Part shown: piece by piece, positions 51,374-59,842 of the stretch
Layout of the letters: the number at the start of each line of letters is the position of its first letter
Position numbering within the stretch: position 1 is the first letter of the stretch
NCBI GenBank assembly: GCA_944382785.1
Contig: CALWNO010000010.1
Location: forward strand, 1-60,555
Length of the DNA stretch: 60,555 nucleotides
Origin: an uncultured Gemmiger sp.
Lineage (GTDB): Bacteria; Bacillota; Clostridia; Oscillospirales; Ruminococcaceae
Reading direction: 5' to 3'
The notes under the pieces: model-generated
Databases searched by the model: none
The model's input: only the letters and a program-made list of their open reading frames with translations
Told to the model about the DNA's origin: nothing
Position numbers and translations under genes: made by a program

Positions 51374-51429
51374 GGCAGGCCCTGTACAGCCTGGTCCAAC
51401 CGGCCGGGCGGTGCGGCCTGCCTTTTTTG
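51374..51429 (+). terminator. Terminator after the S1 protein gene
   Basis: GGCAGGCC and GGCCTGCC (51374-51381 with 51415-51422) pair across a GC-rich inner part and are followed by TTTTTT. Confidence 0.85.
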
Positions 51430-51479
51430 CATGGCGCGGATTCTTCCGTGCCCCGGCCCATCAAACGAAAGGACGTTCC

Positions 51480-52607
51480 ATGCCCACTACCTACACCCTC
51501 GTTGCTCCCTGCTTTTTCGGTACCGAATCCACCCTGGCCTTTGAGGTGCGCCGTATCGGCGCCCAGAACGTGCAGGTCACCGATGGCCGCGTGATCTTTG
51601 AAGGGGACGCCTCGGTCATCGCTGCCGCCAACCTGAACCTGCGCACGGCCGAGCGGGTCTTGCTGCTGCTCAAGACCTGGCAGGCCACCACCTTTGACGA
51701 ACTGTTTGACGGCGTGTACTCCATCCCATGGGAGGAGATCCTTCCCGCCGACGCTCAGTTTCCGGTCAAGGGCTCCAGCCTGTCCAGCCAGCTGTCCAGC
51801 GTGCCCGCCTGCCAGAGCATTGTCAAAAAGGCGGTGGTCAAGCGGCTGATGGCCGGTCACCATACCAACACTCTGCCCGAGACCGGCAAGCTGTACAAGC
51901 TGCGGTTTGCCTTGCGCAAAAACACGGTGGAAATGATGCTGGATACCTCCGGCGATGGCCTTCACAAGCGGGGATATCGCCGCAATGCCACCCTGGCGCC
52001 TATCAAGGAAACCCTGGCCGCTGCTATTGCCGACCTGGGCCGGGTGCGCCGGGATACCCTGGTGCAGGACCCCTTCTGCGGCTCCGGCACTCTGGTCATC
52101 GAGGCAGCCCAGAAAGCCCTGAATATCGCCCCCGGCCTGCGCCGCCGCTTTGCCGCCGAACAGTTCGACTTTGTCCCGGCGGAGGTCTGGCGTGCCGAGC
52201 GTGCCAAGGCTCTCGAACAGGCCAAGCCGGACGCCGCTTTTGAGGGCTTCGGCTATGATATCGACCCCGCCGCTGTAGCTCTGGCCACCGCCAATGCCAA
52301 GCTGGCCGGAGTGGGGGACCGCTGCCATTTTGCGGTGGCGGACGTGAAAGATTTTGTACCCAAAGAGGGGGCTACCGTGCTGACCAATCCTCCCTATGGG
52401 GAACGCCTGGGGGATGCGGCTGAGGCAGCTGCCCTGGCCACGGTACTGGGCAAAGCCTGGCATGCCCATCCCGGGGCGGGACTGTATGCCATCACCGCCG
52501 ATGCGGACTTTGAAAAGCATTTCGGCGGCAAAGCCACCAAACGCCGCAAAATTTACAACGGGATGATTCCGTGCCAGGTGTATATGTATTTTGACCGTAA
52601 GAAGTAA
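51480..52607 (+). CDS. THUMP-domain rRNA methyltransferase (RlmL-like)
   Basis: A 375-residue SAM-dependent enzyme. The N-terminal half holds a THUMP RNA-binding domain; the Rossmann half shows LVQDPFCGSGTLVIEAA (SAM site), GFGYDIDPAA and the amino-methyltransferase motif NPPYGERLG. Most like the 23S rRNA G2445 methyltransferase RlmL/RlmK N-terminal half. The ATG at 51480 follows AAAGGACG. Confidence 0.87.
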   Translation: MPTTYTLVAPCFFGTESTLAFEVRRIGAQNVQVTDGRVIFEGDASVIAAANLNLRTAERVLLLLKTWQATTFDELFDGVYSIPWEEILPADAQFPVKGSSLSSQLSSVPACQSIVKKAVVKRLMAGHHTNTLPETGKLYKLRFALRKNTVEMMLDTSGDGLHKRGYRRNATLAPIKETLAAAIADLGRVRRDTLVQDPFCGSGTLVIEAAQKALNIAPGLRRRFAAEQFDFVPAEVWRAERAKALEQAKPDAAFEGFGYDIDPAAVALATANAKLAGVGDRCHFAVADVKDFVPKEGATVLTNPPYGERLGDAAEAAALATVLGKAWHAHPGAGLYAITADADFEKHFGGKATKRRKIYNGMIPCQVYMYFDRKK

Positions 52608-52619
52608 GGAGGGAACCTG

Positions 52620-53474
52620 ATGGAAGACCTGAAACTGGCCGTCCTCATTGATGCTGATAATATTTCACCCAAGTACGTCAAGGTCATTCTGGATGAAGCA
52701 GCCTCCTTCGGTGTGGCGGCAGCCAAGCGTATTTACGGCGACTGGAGCGATCCACGACTGAAGAGCTGGAAAGACGCCCTGCTCAACAACTCCATCATTC
52801 CCATGCAGCAGTACAGCTACACCACCGGCAAAAACGCCACCGATTCAGCCATGATCATTGACGCCATGGACCTGCTGTATTCCGGCAATCTGGATGGGTT
52901 CTGCATCGTTTCTTCGGACAGTGACTTCACCCGCCTGGCCGCCCGTTTGCGGGAAGCAGGCAAACTGGTCATCGGCATGGGGGAAAGCAAGACACTGGGA
53001 CCCTTCGTCAAAGCCTGCGACCAGTTCAAATATCTGGACCTGATTCTGGACCACAGTGACCACAATGAGGAACCTGCCGCCGGTGGTCATGACGTGACCG
53101 ATGCCGCCGAAGCTGCTGCCATGGCGGCAGCCGGGGATGACACTGCCATCAATCGGGATTCGGTGAACAAGCTGGTGTGCGGCATGATCGACGAAATGGA
53201 CGACGGCACCGGCTGGGTACGGACCTCCCGGGTGGGGGACCAGCTCATCAAGCGGTATCCGGACTTCGACGTGCGCAACTTCGGGTCCAAGAGCCTCAAC
53301 CGGTTCCTGGCATCCTTCCCCAACCTGGAAGTGGAGGAGCGGATTCTGGCCAACGGCAACCCCATTCAGTTTGTGCGCATCCGCCCCCAGCCGAAACCCG
53401 CCAATAAGAAGAGCGCTCCCCGCAAGGCGCCCTCCCGCCCGTCCTCTAAAAAGCGGACGGCCCATAAAAAGTAA
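52620..53474 (+). CDS. NYN-domain nuclease-like protein with OST-HTH/LOTUS domain
   Basis: A 284-residue protein. Residues 1-145 form a NYN/LabA (PIN-like) domain with acidic residues LIDADN (Asp11, Asp13), DSAMIIDAMDLL and SSDSDF, the usual metal site of these RNases. Residues 170-260 form an OST-HTH/LOTUS domain (LVCGMIDEMDDGTGWVRTSRVGDQLIKRYPDFDVRNFGSKSLNRFLASF), an RNA-binding fold known mainly from animal germ cells and bacterial NYN proteins. A Lys/Ser/Pro-rich tail follows. Likely cleaves or guards RNA; target unknown. Confidence 0.82.
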   Translation: MEDLKLAVLIDADNISPKYVKVILDEAASFGVAAAKRIYGDWSDPRLKSWKDALLNNSIIPMQQYSYTTGKNATDSAMIIDAMDLLYSGNLDGFCIVSSDSDFTRLAARLREAGKLVIGMGESKTLGPFVKACDQFKYLDLILDHSDHNEEPAAGGHDVTDAAEAAAMAAAGDDTAINRDSVNKLVCGMIDEMDDGTGWVRTSRVGDQLIKRYPDFDVRNFGSKSLNRFLASFPNLEVEERILANGNPIQFVRIRPQPKPANKKSAPRKAPSRPSSKKRTAHKK

Positions 53475-53513
53475 GTCGCCGGTCTCGGCGGCTGTGAAAG
53501 GAGCTGTCGAACC

Positions 53514-54308
53514 ATGCAGCGCTGTACCGAGGCAGATCGGCAAGCAATCCTTGCCTACGTCGCCGGGGAACCGGAGATCAACCTGTTTATTTACGGTGAC
53601 GTGGAAACGGTAGGGGTGGATCAACCTCCCGTGCAGGTATGGGCGGAACCCGGTTCCATGGGATGGGATTTCCTGATCCTGCAGTATTTTGACAGTTATA
53701 TTCTGTACAGCCAGAATCCCGGCTACAACGTGGCCGCCGCGGCCGCATTTCTGCGGGAACGCAAGGTGCAGGGGATCAGCGGCAAGCAGGAACTGCTGGA
53801 CCGCCTTGCCCCTTATTTCCCCGGGAAAAGCTGCAGGCTCACCTATATGAGCCGCTGCAATGCCGTAGACCCTGCTTTTGCGGGGCAGGTTCCTGCCGGC
53901 GTTACGGTTCGGAAACTGGGCCCGGAGGACCTGGACCAGGCGCTGGATCTGCTGCGCGGCATTGAAGAATTTGCCGATTCCTACCATGGGGAAGCCCGGG
54001 AACGGGAAGAGCTGGCCCAGTGCTGGAAGTGCGGCGGTATGATGGTGGGGGCTTTCAAAGAAGGACTCCTTGTTTCTACCGCCCAGACCACCGCAGCCAG
54101 CAGCCGCAGCGCCATGGTGGTGGGGGTGGCTACCCGCCCGGATGAACGGGGCCACGGATATGCCAGCGCGGTGGTAGCAGAACTCTGCCGCCGCAGCTTT
54201 GCCCAGGGGCGGGAATTCCTCTGTCTGTTTTATGATAACCCGGCCGCCGGGCGGATCTACCACCGCATCGGCTTTACTGAGGTGGGCGGCTGGTCCATGA
54301 TGAACTGA
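53514..54308 (+). CDS. GNAT family acetyltransferase
   Basis: A 264-residue protein. The GNAT core is in the C-terminal half, with VVGVATRPDERGHGYASAVVAEL (acetyl-CoA loop) and LFYDNPAAGRIYHRIGFTEVG. The N-terminal 130 residues form a second, degenerate GNAT-like unit, as in other members of the clostridial family. Substrate unknown. Followed by a terminator shared with the convergent gene. Confidence 0.85.
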   Translation: MQRCTEADRQAILAYVAGEPEINLFIYGDVETVGVDQPPVQVWAEPGSMGWDFLILQYFDSYILYSQNPGYNVAAAAAFLRERKVQGISGKQELLDRLAPYFPGKSCRLTYMSRCNAVDPAFAGQVPAGVTVRKLGPEDLDQALDLLRGIEEFADSYHGEAREREELAQCWKCGGMMVGAFKEGLLVSTAQTTAASSRSAMVVGVATRPDERGHGYASAVVAELCRRSFAQGREFLCLFYDNPAAGRIYHRIGFTEVGGWSMMN

Positions 54309-54327
54309 ACCGTTCTATAAACAAAAC

Positions 54328-54367
54328 GCGGGCGTCTGCCATCACAGCAGCCGCCCGCATTTTTTTA
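54328..54367. terminator. Bidirectional terminator
   Basis: GCGGGCG...TGC pairs with GCA...CGCCCGC (54328-54358), with As on the left and a seven-T run on the right; between convergent genes. Confidence 0.85.
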
Positions 54368-56254
54368 TTATGTTATTTTGTAGATCCGGTGGTCCTCATC
54401 GCTGTACCACAGTTCATATCGCTGCCGGTACCATTCCTCGTCGGCATGGAACCGGGAATATACTGCACTGTCAAACAGTACGTAATCTACCTCCCAGGCT
54501 TGGAGGGCGGCTTCATCCGGCGCCTCGTACAAACTGACCATGGCCTGGTACTCGTCGGCGTACTCCATGCCATGGAAATACACAAAACTCCCGGACCCGC
54601 ACACGATCTGCCGCCCGGCCAGAGAAAATACTGGCGTCAGGTGATCATCGCTGGTCAAAAACAGGGCATCCGGTTCAGCATTTTCATCCACGTAAGCAGC
54701 CATCCGGATGTCGGCAGCGTTCCACTGCTGGTAATCGCTCACCGCCTCCCGTCCCAGAGTCAACACACTGCCAAACATGCCGACAAGGCAGCACAGAGCC
54801 AGCCCGACGGCCCCCAGCACGCGGGGACGCGGCCGCCCCAGCCAATCACACAAAAGGGATGCCACCAACATGCAGCCCAGGGCGTGCCAGATAAACAGCA
54901 GCTTGTTGTTGTCGTAGTTGTTGGGCTGAAACACCACACACTCAGCCAGGGCCCAGATCAGCACACCGCCGCCGTAAAACCAGCGCTGTTTCCGGTTGGC
55001 ATGGAAAAAGCCGGGGATCAGCAGCAGATACACAAGGCCGATATTTTTGATGTAGAACCAGAAATAGTTGTCCTTGAGTCCGGTGCCGTCGTTGTTCACC
55101 CAGTTGAAATGCAGGCGCAGCATGTTTTGCCCGCTTACCGACTGGGCAAACACGGTGGCCCACATCTGGGCAAACCAGACCACGCCGCAACTCAGTGCCA
55201 GCCACAGCCAGGGCAGAAGCACCGTACCTACCCGGGGGCGGTGGCACAGGGTATACATCCCGCAGACCAGGCAGCACAGCACCAGAGCCAATGCCGCATG
55301 AGTCTGCATCAGCGGCAGGGGCAGAACCAACACCGCCAGAGGCAGCCAAAGGCGGGGACGGTTTTCCATGCAGAACCGCCACAAAAGATACAGTGCCGGA
55401 AACAGCAGGCACCACCCGAACAGGGTGGCCCGCTGGGGGATCAGCAGGTCGGCCAATGGGTTCACCCAGATCACATTATGGGCGGTATCATTGGTGGGGG
55501 TGGTGTAAAAGCCGGTGAAGATGGAAAGAAAGGTCTCCTTGTCTTTGAGAAAATACACAAATCCGAACCCGCTGCCCAGAAAGAACAGCCAGAAGGCCAG
55601 GCTGGCCTTGGCAGCGGTCCCCAGCAGATGGCGGGCCAGCTGCCAGAACATCAGATATAACGCCACAAAGGCCGGCAGCATGGGCAGAAGATAGGCCGTG
55701 CGAAGGCTGCTGCCAAGTACCAGAAACACGCTGGAAACGCACTCGCACAAAAAGGGATAGCCGAAGCGGTGTTCTCCGGCCAGCAGGGGATACAAAGGTG
55801 GGAACTGTCCGGTCACTGCGATATTCTTGATGAATCCCAGGTGCATGGCCATATCGCCGTAGCAGCTTTGCCCGGTATGGTAGGCCCCGTCCACCAGGTG
55901 CAGCACGTGGGTGTGAAGCAGATAACCGGTCAACCCCAGCATGGGCAGGGCACAGGCCCACATGGCAGCGGCTCCCTGTCCGGCGTGAAGAGGTGGCAGA
56001 GGCCCGCCCCGCAGAAGAAGACAGACCGCCAACAGCAAGACCGCTCCGCCTGCGCAGAGAACGGCGGCCACGCCGAACCCCAGAAACAGGGCAAAGAGGG
56101 CGGGCAGAACCGCCAGAAAGCTGACCCCGAACGCACACCCCAGCCCGATGGCCGTTCCGGTCCCGGCACCCGGCAGTGCCCGGCGGGCGGCCAGAAACCC
56201 GGCCAGCAGGAACAGGGCCAGATACGCACAGCTTAGCATTGTCTCCGCCATCAC
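54368..56254 (-). CDS. GT-C-like polytopic membrane protein
   Basis: A 628-residue protein with about 13 membrane spans and a soluble C-terminal part of about 100 residues. In the first large loop, the acidic/His residues of YGDMAMHLGFIKNIA and GEHRFGYPFL are placed like the catalytic loop of GT-C glycosyltransferases. No proven family. It overlaps the radical SAM gene by four bases (ATGA), so both form one operon. Confidence 0.65.
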   Translation of the reverse strand: MMAETMLSCAYLALFLLAGFLAARRALPGAGTGTAIGLGCAFGVSFLAVLPALFALFLGFGVAAVLCAGGAVLLLAVCLLLRGGPLPPLHAGQGAAAMWACALPMLGLTGYLLHTHVLHLVDGAYHTGQSCYGDMAMHLGFIKNIAVTGQFPPLYPLLAGEHRFGYPFLCECVSSVFLVLGSSLRTAYLLPMLPAFVALYLMFWQLARHLLGTAAKASLAFWLFFLGSGFGFVYFLKDKETFLSIFTGFYTTPTNDTAHNVIWVNPLADLLIPQRATLFGWCLLFPALYLLWRFCMENRPRLWLPLAVLVLPLPLMQTHAALALVLCCLVCGMYTLCHRPRVGTVLLPWLWLALSCGVVWFAQMWATVFAQSVSGQNMLRLHFNWVNNDGTGLKDNYFWFYIKNIGLVYLLLIPGFFHANRKQRWFYGGGVLIWALAECVVFQPNNYDNNKLLFIWHALGCMLVASLLCDWLGRPRPRVLGAVGLALCCLVGMFGSVLTLGREAVSDYQQWNAADIRMAAYVDENAEPDALFLTSDDHLTPVFSLAGRQIVCGSGSFVYFHGMEYADEYQAMVSLYEAPDEAALQAWEVDYVLFDSAVYSRFHADEEWYRQRYELWYSDEDHRIYKIT

Positions 56255-57168
56255 ACGCCCTCCAGGTCAAAGGGCGGCGTGTATTCTTCCCGGGCACTGC
56301 TCTTTTCCTGCATATACCCGTCAGTCAGACCCAGGGCGATGGCTTCCTCCACCACCTTGCGGTATTCGTAGGTAGTGATACGCCGCCCCATGCCGTGTTC
56401 CGCTGCATGGTAGAAAGGGGTGAACTGGCTCATCAGGCTGGTCAGGAAGGGAACATTCACCTCCCGGCGGATCTCGGCCAGCCGGCGCAGCACGGCCAGA
56501 CTGTCCTCCACATGTCCAGGCAGGGCCAGATGCCGTATGATCACCCCGCGCTGCAGATATCCATCCGCCCCAAAGACCGGCGCTCCGGTCTGGCGCAGCA
56601 TCTCGCACAGGGCTGCATCCGCCACAGCGGGGTAATCTTCTGCCCGGGACAGTTCTGCCGCCAAAGCAGGGGAGGCATACTTGTAATCGGTGAGCCAGAT
56701 GTCCACATAGGGCTTCAATGCCTGCACGGTTTCCACCGTCTCATACCCGCCGGTATTGTAGACCACCGGCAGATGCAATCCCCGGGTCCGCGCGTCGTCC
56801 AGGGCGGCGGTCACCCAGGGCAGCCACTGGGTTGCGGTGACCAGATTGATGTTCTGTGCTCCCTTGGCCTGCAATTCCAGAAAAATTTCAGCCAGGCGGA
56901 TCTCATCGATCTCTTTGCCCAGGCCCTGCTGGCTGATGGGGTAGTTCTGACAGTAGCAGCAGCCCAGGGCGCAGCCGGTGAAAAAGACGGTACCGCTGCC
57001 GGTGGGGTCATTGGGATCACCGCTCAGGCAGGGTTCCTCCCAGTGATGCAAAGCGGCGCGGGCCACCCGCAAGGTGTCGCCGGCACCGCAGACACCGGTT
57101 TTGCCTGCGGCGCGGTCAGCTCCGCAGGACCGGGGACACAGATGACAATGATGGGGCACAACGGGCAT
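56251..57168 (-). CDS. Radical SAM protein, PflA-like
   Basis: A 305-residue radical SAM protein. Cluster cysteines 66, 70 and 73 are in CALGCCYC; the N-terminus has a further CHLCPRSC motif that may hold a second cluster or zinc. FFTGCALGCCYCQNYPISQQG is the signature of the YgiQ/PflX-like branch, often annotated pyruvate formate-lyase activating, though true substrates are unknown. The ATG at 57168 follows AAAGGAG; the longer frame has no ribosome binding site. Confidence 0.88.
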   Translation of the reverse strand: MPVVPHHCHLCPRSCGADRAAGKTGVCGAGDTLRVARAALHHWEEPCLSGDPNDPTGSGTVFFTGCALGCCYCQNYPISQQGLGKEIDEIRLAEIFLELQAKGAQNINLVTATQWLPWVTAALDDARTRGLHLPVVYNTGGYETVETVQALKPYVDIWLTDYKYASPALAAELSRAEDYPAVADAALCEMLRQTGAPVFGADGYLQRGVIIRHLALPGHVEDSLAVLRRLAEIRREVNVPFLTSLMSQFTPFYHAAEHGMGRRITTYEYRKVVEEAIALGLTDGYMQEKSSAREEYTPPFDLEGV

Positions 57169-57315
57169 GGCAGATTCTCCTTTGTGAAAAATGAGGTCTT
57201 TTGATAAACAGTTTAGCACAAAACGCCAAAATGTGGTATACTAATAGAACCAGGCGGAAAGACCCTGCGTGGGACACAAAAAACCGCATACAAACGAAAC
57301 AAAAGGAGATCCGCT

Positions 57316-58035
57316 ATGTCTACCCCTCACAACCGCGCCGAAAAAGGCGATTTCGCCCGCACCGTTCTGATGCCCGGCGACCCCCTGCGCGCCAAATTCA
57401 TTGCCGAGACCTTCCTCGAATCCCCTCGCCTTGTCACCGATGTCCGGGGCATGCTGGGATATACCGGTACCTACCAGGGACGCCCGGTCAGTGTGATGGG
57501 CAGCGGCATGGGCATGCCTTCCATTGGAATCTATTCCTACGAGCTCTACACCCAGTATGGGGTGGAAAACATCATCCGCATCGGTTCCGCCGGTTCGTAT
57601 ACCGAAAAGGCCAAGCTGTTTGATGTGCTGCTGTCCACCGGCGCTTATTCCGAGAGCAACTACGCCGTGACCCAGTCCGGGGATACCGACGAGATCCAGC
57701 GCCCCAGTGAGGCTCTGAACGATGCCCTGCGCCGCAGCGCTGCAGCCCAGAATATCCCCCTCATTGAGGGCGTCATTCATTCCGCCGATGTGTTCTACCG
57801 GGAACCCAGCGACGGAAAGCCTGCCTATTGGGAACGTCTGCGGGACGAGAAGGGCTGCCTGGCTGTGGAGATGGAGAGTTTCGCCTTGTTCCACAACGCC
57901 AAGGTCCTGGGCAAGAATGCTGCCTGTCTGCTGACCATCTCGGACAGCTTTGTCTCGCCGGAGATCACCACCGCCGAGCAGCGCCAGACCAGCTTCACCG
58001 CCATGATGAAGGTGGCGCTGGGGGCTCAGCTGTGA
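57316..58035 (+). CDS. deoD: Purine nucleoside phosphorylase, DeoD type
   Basis: A 239-residue hexameric-type phosphorylase that splits purine (deoxy)nucleosides into base and (deoxy)ribose 1-phosphate. Motifs: MPGDPLRAKFIA (phosphate site), GMGMPSIGIYSYEL, RIGSAGS and AVEMES (ribose/base site), and TISDSF with the catalytic Asp. AAAGGAGATC lies before the ATG. Overlaps cdd by four bases (GTGA). Confidence 0.94.
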   Translation: MSTPHNRAEKGDFARTVLMPGDPLRAKFIAETFLESPRLVTDVRGMLGYTGTYQGRPVSVMGSGMGMPSIGIYSYELYTQYGVENIIRIGSAGSYTEKAKLFDVLLSTGAYSESNYAVTQSGDTDEIQRPSEALNDALRRSAAAQNIPLIEGVIHSADVFYREPSDGKPAYWERLRDEKGCLAVEMESFALFHNAKVLGKNAACLLTISDSFVSPEITTAEQRQTSFTAMMKVALGAQL

Positions 58036-58475
58036 GCGCCGCTCTTTCTGCCGAAACCCGCACCGAACTGATCCGGGCGGCGTTTGCGGCAAGAAAATTT
58101 GCCTATGTGCCGTATTCCCGCTTTCGGGTGGGGGCGGCCCTGCTGGCCCGGGACGGCCGGGTCTTTACCGGCTGCAATATCGAAAACGCCGGGTATACCC
58201 CCACCAACTGTGCCGAGCGAACGGCCCTGTTCAAGGCGGTCAGCGAGGGCGTGACCCGGTTTTCGGCCATTGCCATTGTGGGAAGCTTGGAAGGCAAGAC
58301 CAATGAACTGGTCACCGGTCCTTGCGGTGTCTGCCGTCAGGCACTGTATGAATTCGGTGGTCCGTCTCTGATCGTGATTATGGCCAAAAGCGAGGAGGAC
58401 TTCATCGAAACCACCCTCGGCGAATTGCTGCCCTACGGCTTTGGCCCCCGGAATCTGGAGATTGACCCCGTCTAA
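58032..58475 (+). CDS. cdd: Cytidine deaminase
   Basis: A 147-residue tetrameric-type enzyme turning cytidine into uridine. Zinc ligands Cys60, Cys98, Cys101 (NCAERTAL and GPCGVC) and the catalytic Glu62 are present. It starts at the GTG at 58032 overlapping the deoD stop. With deoD and the BMP lipoproteins it forms a nucleoside salvage cluster. Confidence 0.93.
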   Translation: MSAALSAETRTELIRAAFAARKFAYVPYSRFRVGAALLARDGRVFTGCNIENAGYTPTNCAERTALFKAVSEGVTRFSAIAIVGSLEGKTNELVTGPCGVCRQALYEFGGPSLIVIMAKSEEDFIETTLGELLPYGFGPRNLEIDPV

Positions 58476-58493
58476 AAGGAGTTTTCTGTTTTT

Positions 58494-59675
58494 ATGTATC
58501 AGTACCCGCATTTTCGTGATTTTCGCCGCCCTATGACCGTTGCTTTCTGCGGCCTGTTGGCTTTCTCCCTGTGCGCCTGCTCGGCGGCGTCTTCTTCCTC
58601 CTCGGGACCGCAGACGGTGGAACAGTCCCCGCTGACGGACGATAGCCTGTATGTGCTGCAGGACAGCGACACAACGTTGACCGGGCAGGGAGCGACGGTG
58701 GCTTTTGTGGCCGATATGGCCGGTACCGAAACCGGTCCCGACGCAGCCCTGTGGAGCGGTGTACAAGCCTTTTCCGATACCTTCGGCTACAATGCCCAGC
58801 TTTACCAGGCGGAGGAGGACTCTCTGGAATCCCGGGAAAATGCACTGCGGTCGGCAGCGGAGAGCGGTGCTGCCGTAGTTGTCTGCCGTGGTGACGCTAT
58901 GGCGGCGGCGCTGTATAACATTCAGAACAATTATCCGTCGGTGTCCTACCTTGCCTTTGACGGGGAGCCTCACACCGAGGATTATACTTCCTATGAGACC
59001 GCATCCAACACCCACTGCATTACCTTCAATGAGGAACAGGCCGCCTACCTGGCAGGGTATGCGGCAGTCATGGACGGCAACACCAAGTTGGGGTTTGTGG
59101 GGGCGGAAGCCATGCCCGGGACCGTGCGCTACTGCACCGGCTTTTTGCAGGGCATAGACGCCGCGGCCCAGAGCCAGGGCGTGCAGGCCAGTGTGGAAGT
59201 GTGGTTCGTGGGCGGTGAGGACGCCGGTGAAATCGTGACCCAGCGGGCGGGCGAATGGTATGCCGACAGTGTACAGGCGGTTATGGCGGCCGGGGAAGGT
59301 ACCCTGCAGAGCTGTATCGACGCGGCACAGGGAACCGGCGCCCTGGTGATCGGCACCGACTGGGATTGCACCGAAACCGACAGCGTTGTGCTGACCAGCG
59401 CCGTGAAGAATTATTCCAGCGAAGTACAGAACGCCCTGTTTGAGTATTTCCAGACCGGCAGCTGGGGCAACAGCGGCGGTACCACCACCCGGGTGGGCGC
59501 TTCGGAAAATGCGGTGGGATTGCCTCAGGTAAACTGGCGCATGTCCGATTTCACCCAGCGGGAATATGAAAAAATTTACAAGAATCTGCACGACAGCGTC
59601 GTCAAGGTGGAACGTCTTTCGGATATTTCCACCCTGCCCGAAACTCCCAACGTGGCAGTGGATGTTTTGGGATAA
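58494..59675 (+). CDS. BMP-family nucleoside-binding lipoprotein
   Basis: A 393-residue lipoprotein with signal peptide and lipobox (SLCAC, cysteine about residue 29). The PnrA/BMP ligand-binding fold is visible: VAFVADMAG, FNEEQAAYLAGYAAVM, LGFVGAEAMPGTVRYCTGFLQGI, VEVWFVGG and LVIGTDWD. In the family these proteins catch purine nucleosides for an ABC importer. AAAAGGAG is upstream; 18 bases after cdd. It is more diverged than the next protein. Confidence 0.85.
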   Translation: MYQYPHFRDFRRPMTVAFCGLLAFSLCACSAASSSSSGPQTVEQSPLTDDSLYVLQDSDTTLTGQGATVAFVADMAGTETGPDAALWSGVQAFSDTFGYNAQLYQAEEDSLESRENALRSAAESGAAVVVCRGDAMAAALYNIQNNYPSVSYLAFDGEPHTEDYTSYETASNTHCITFNEEQAAYLAGYAAVMDGNTKLGFVGAEAMPGTVRYCTGFLQGIDAAAQSQGVQASVEVWFVGGEDAGEIVTQRAGEWYADSVQAVMAAGEGTLQSCIDAAQGTGALVIGTDWDCTETDSVVLTSAVKNYSSEVQNALFEYFQTGSWGNSGGTTTRVGASENAVGLPQVNWRMSDFTQREYEKIYKNLHDSVVKVERLSDISTLPETPNVAVDVLG

Positions 59676-59722
59676 TTGGCGTTTTGTTATGTTTTTGTAA
59701 TGTGATTTCGTTGGTTTTTCCA

Positions 59723-59751
59723 TTGAAAAAAATAAAGGAATCCGGTATACT
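59723..59751 (+). promoter_or_regulatory. Promoter of the second BMP gene
   Basis: TTGAAA, 17 bases, TATACT; transcription should start near 59758, just before a strong hairpin. Confidence 0.8.
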
Positions 59752-59761
59752 GAACTTGTCA

Positions 59762-59812
59762 GGCGGGCGCTGTGGAGTGTTATGCACGCATGCGTCCGCC
59801 CTATTTTTTTTA
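59762..59812 (+). terminator. Leader terminator (possible attenuator) before the second BMP gene
   Basis: GGCGGGCGC and GCGTCCGCC (59762-59770 with 59792-59800) pair with one G-U, followed by CTA and eight Ts. It lies between the promoter and the ATG at 59843, so transcripts must pass it. Confidence 0.7.
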
Positions 59813-59842
59813 CCCTTTCCCAACGAAAAAGGAGAGTACAAA

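Noticed and set aside
58476-59842. A purine riboswitch for the nucleoside cluster
   Set aside because: The leader of the second BMP gene is too short and lacks the three-way junction core; only a hairpin-terminator is present.
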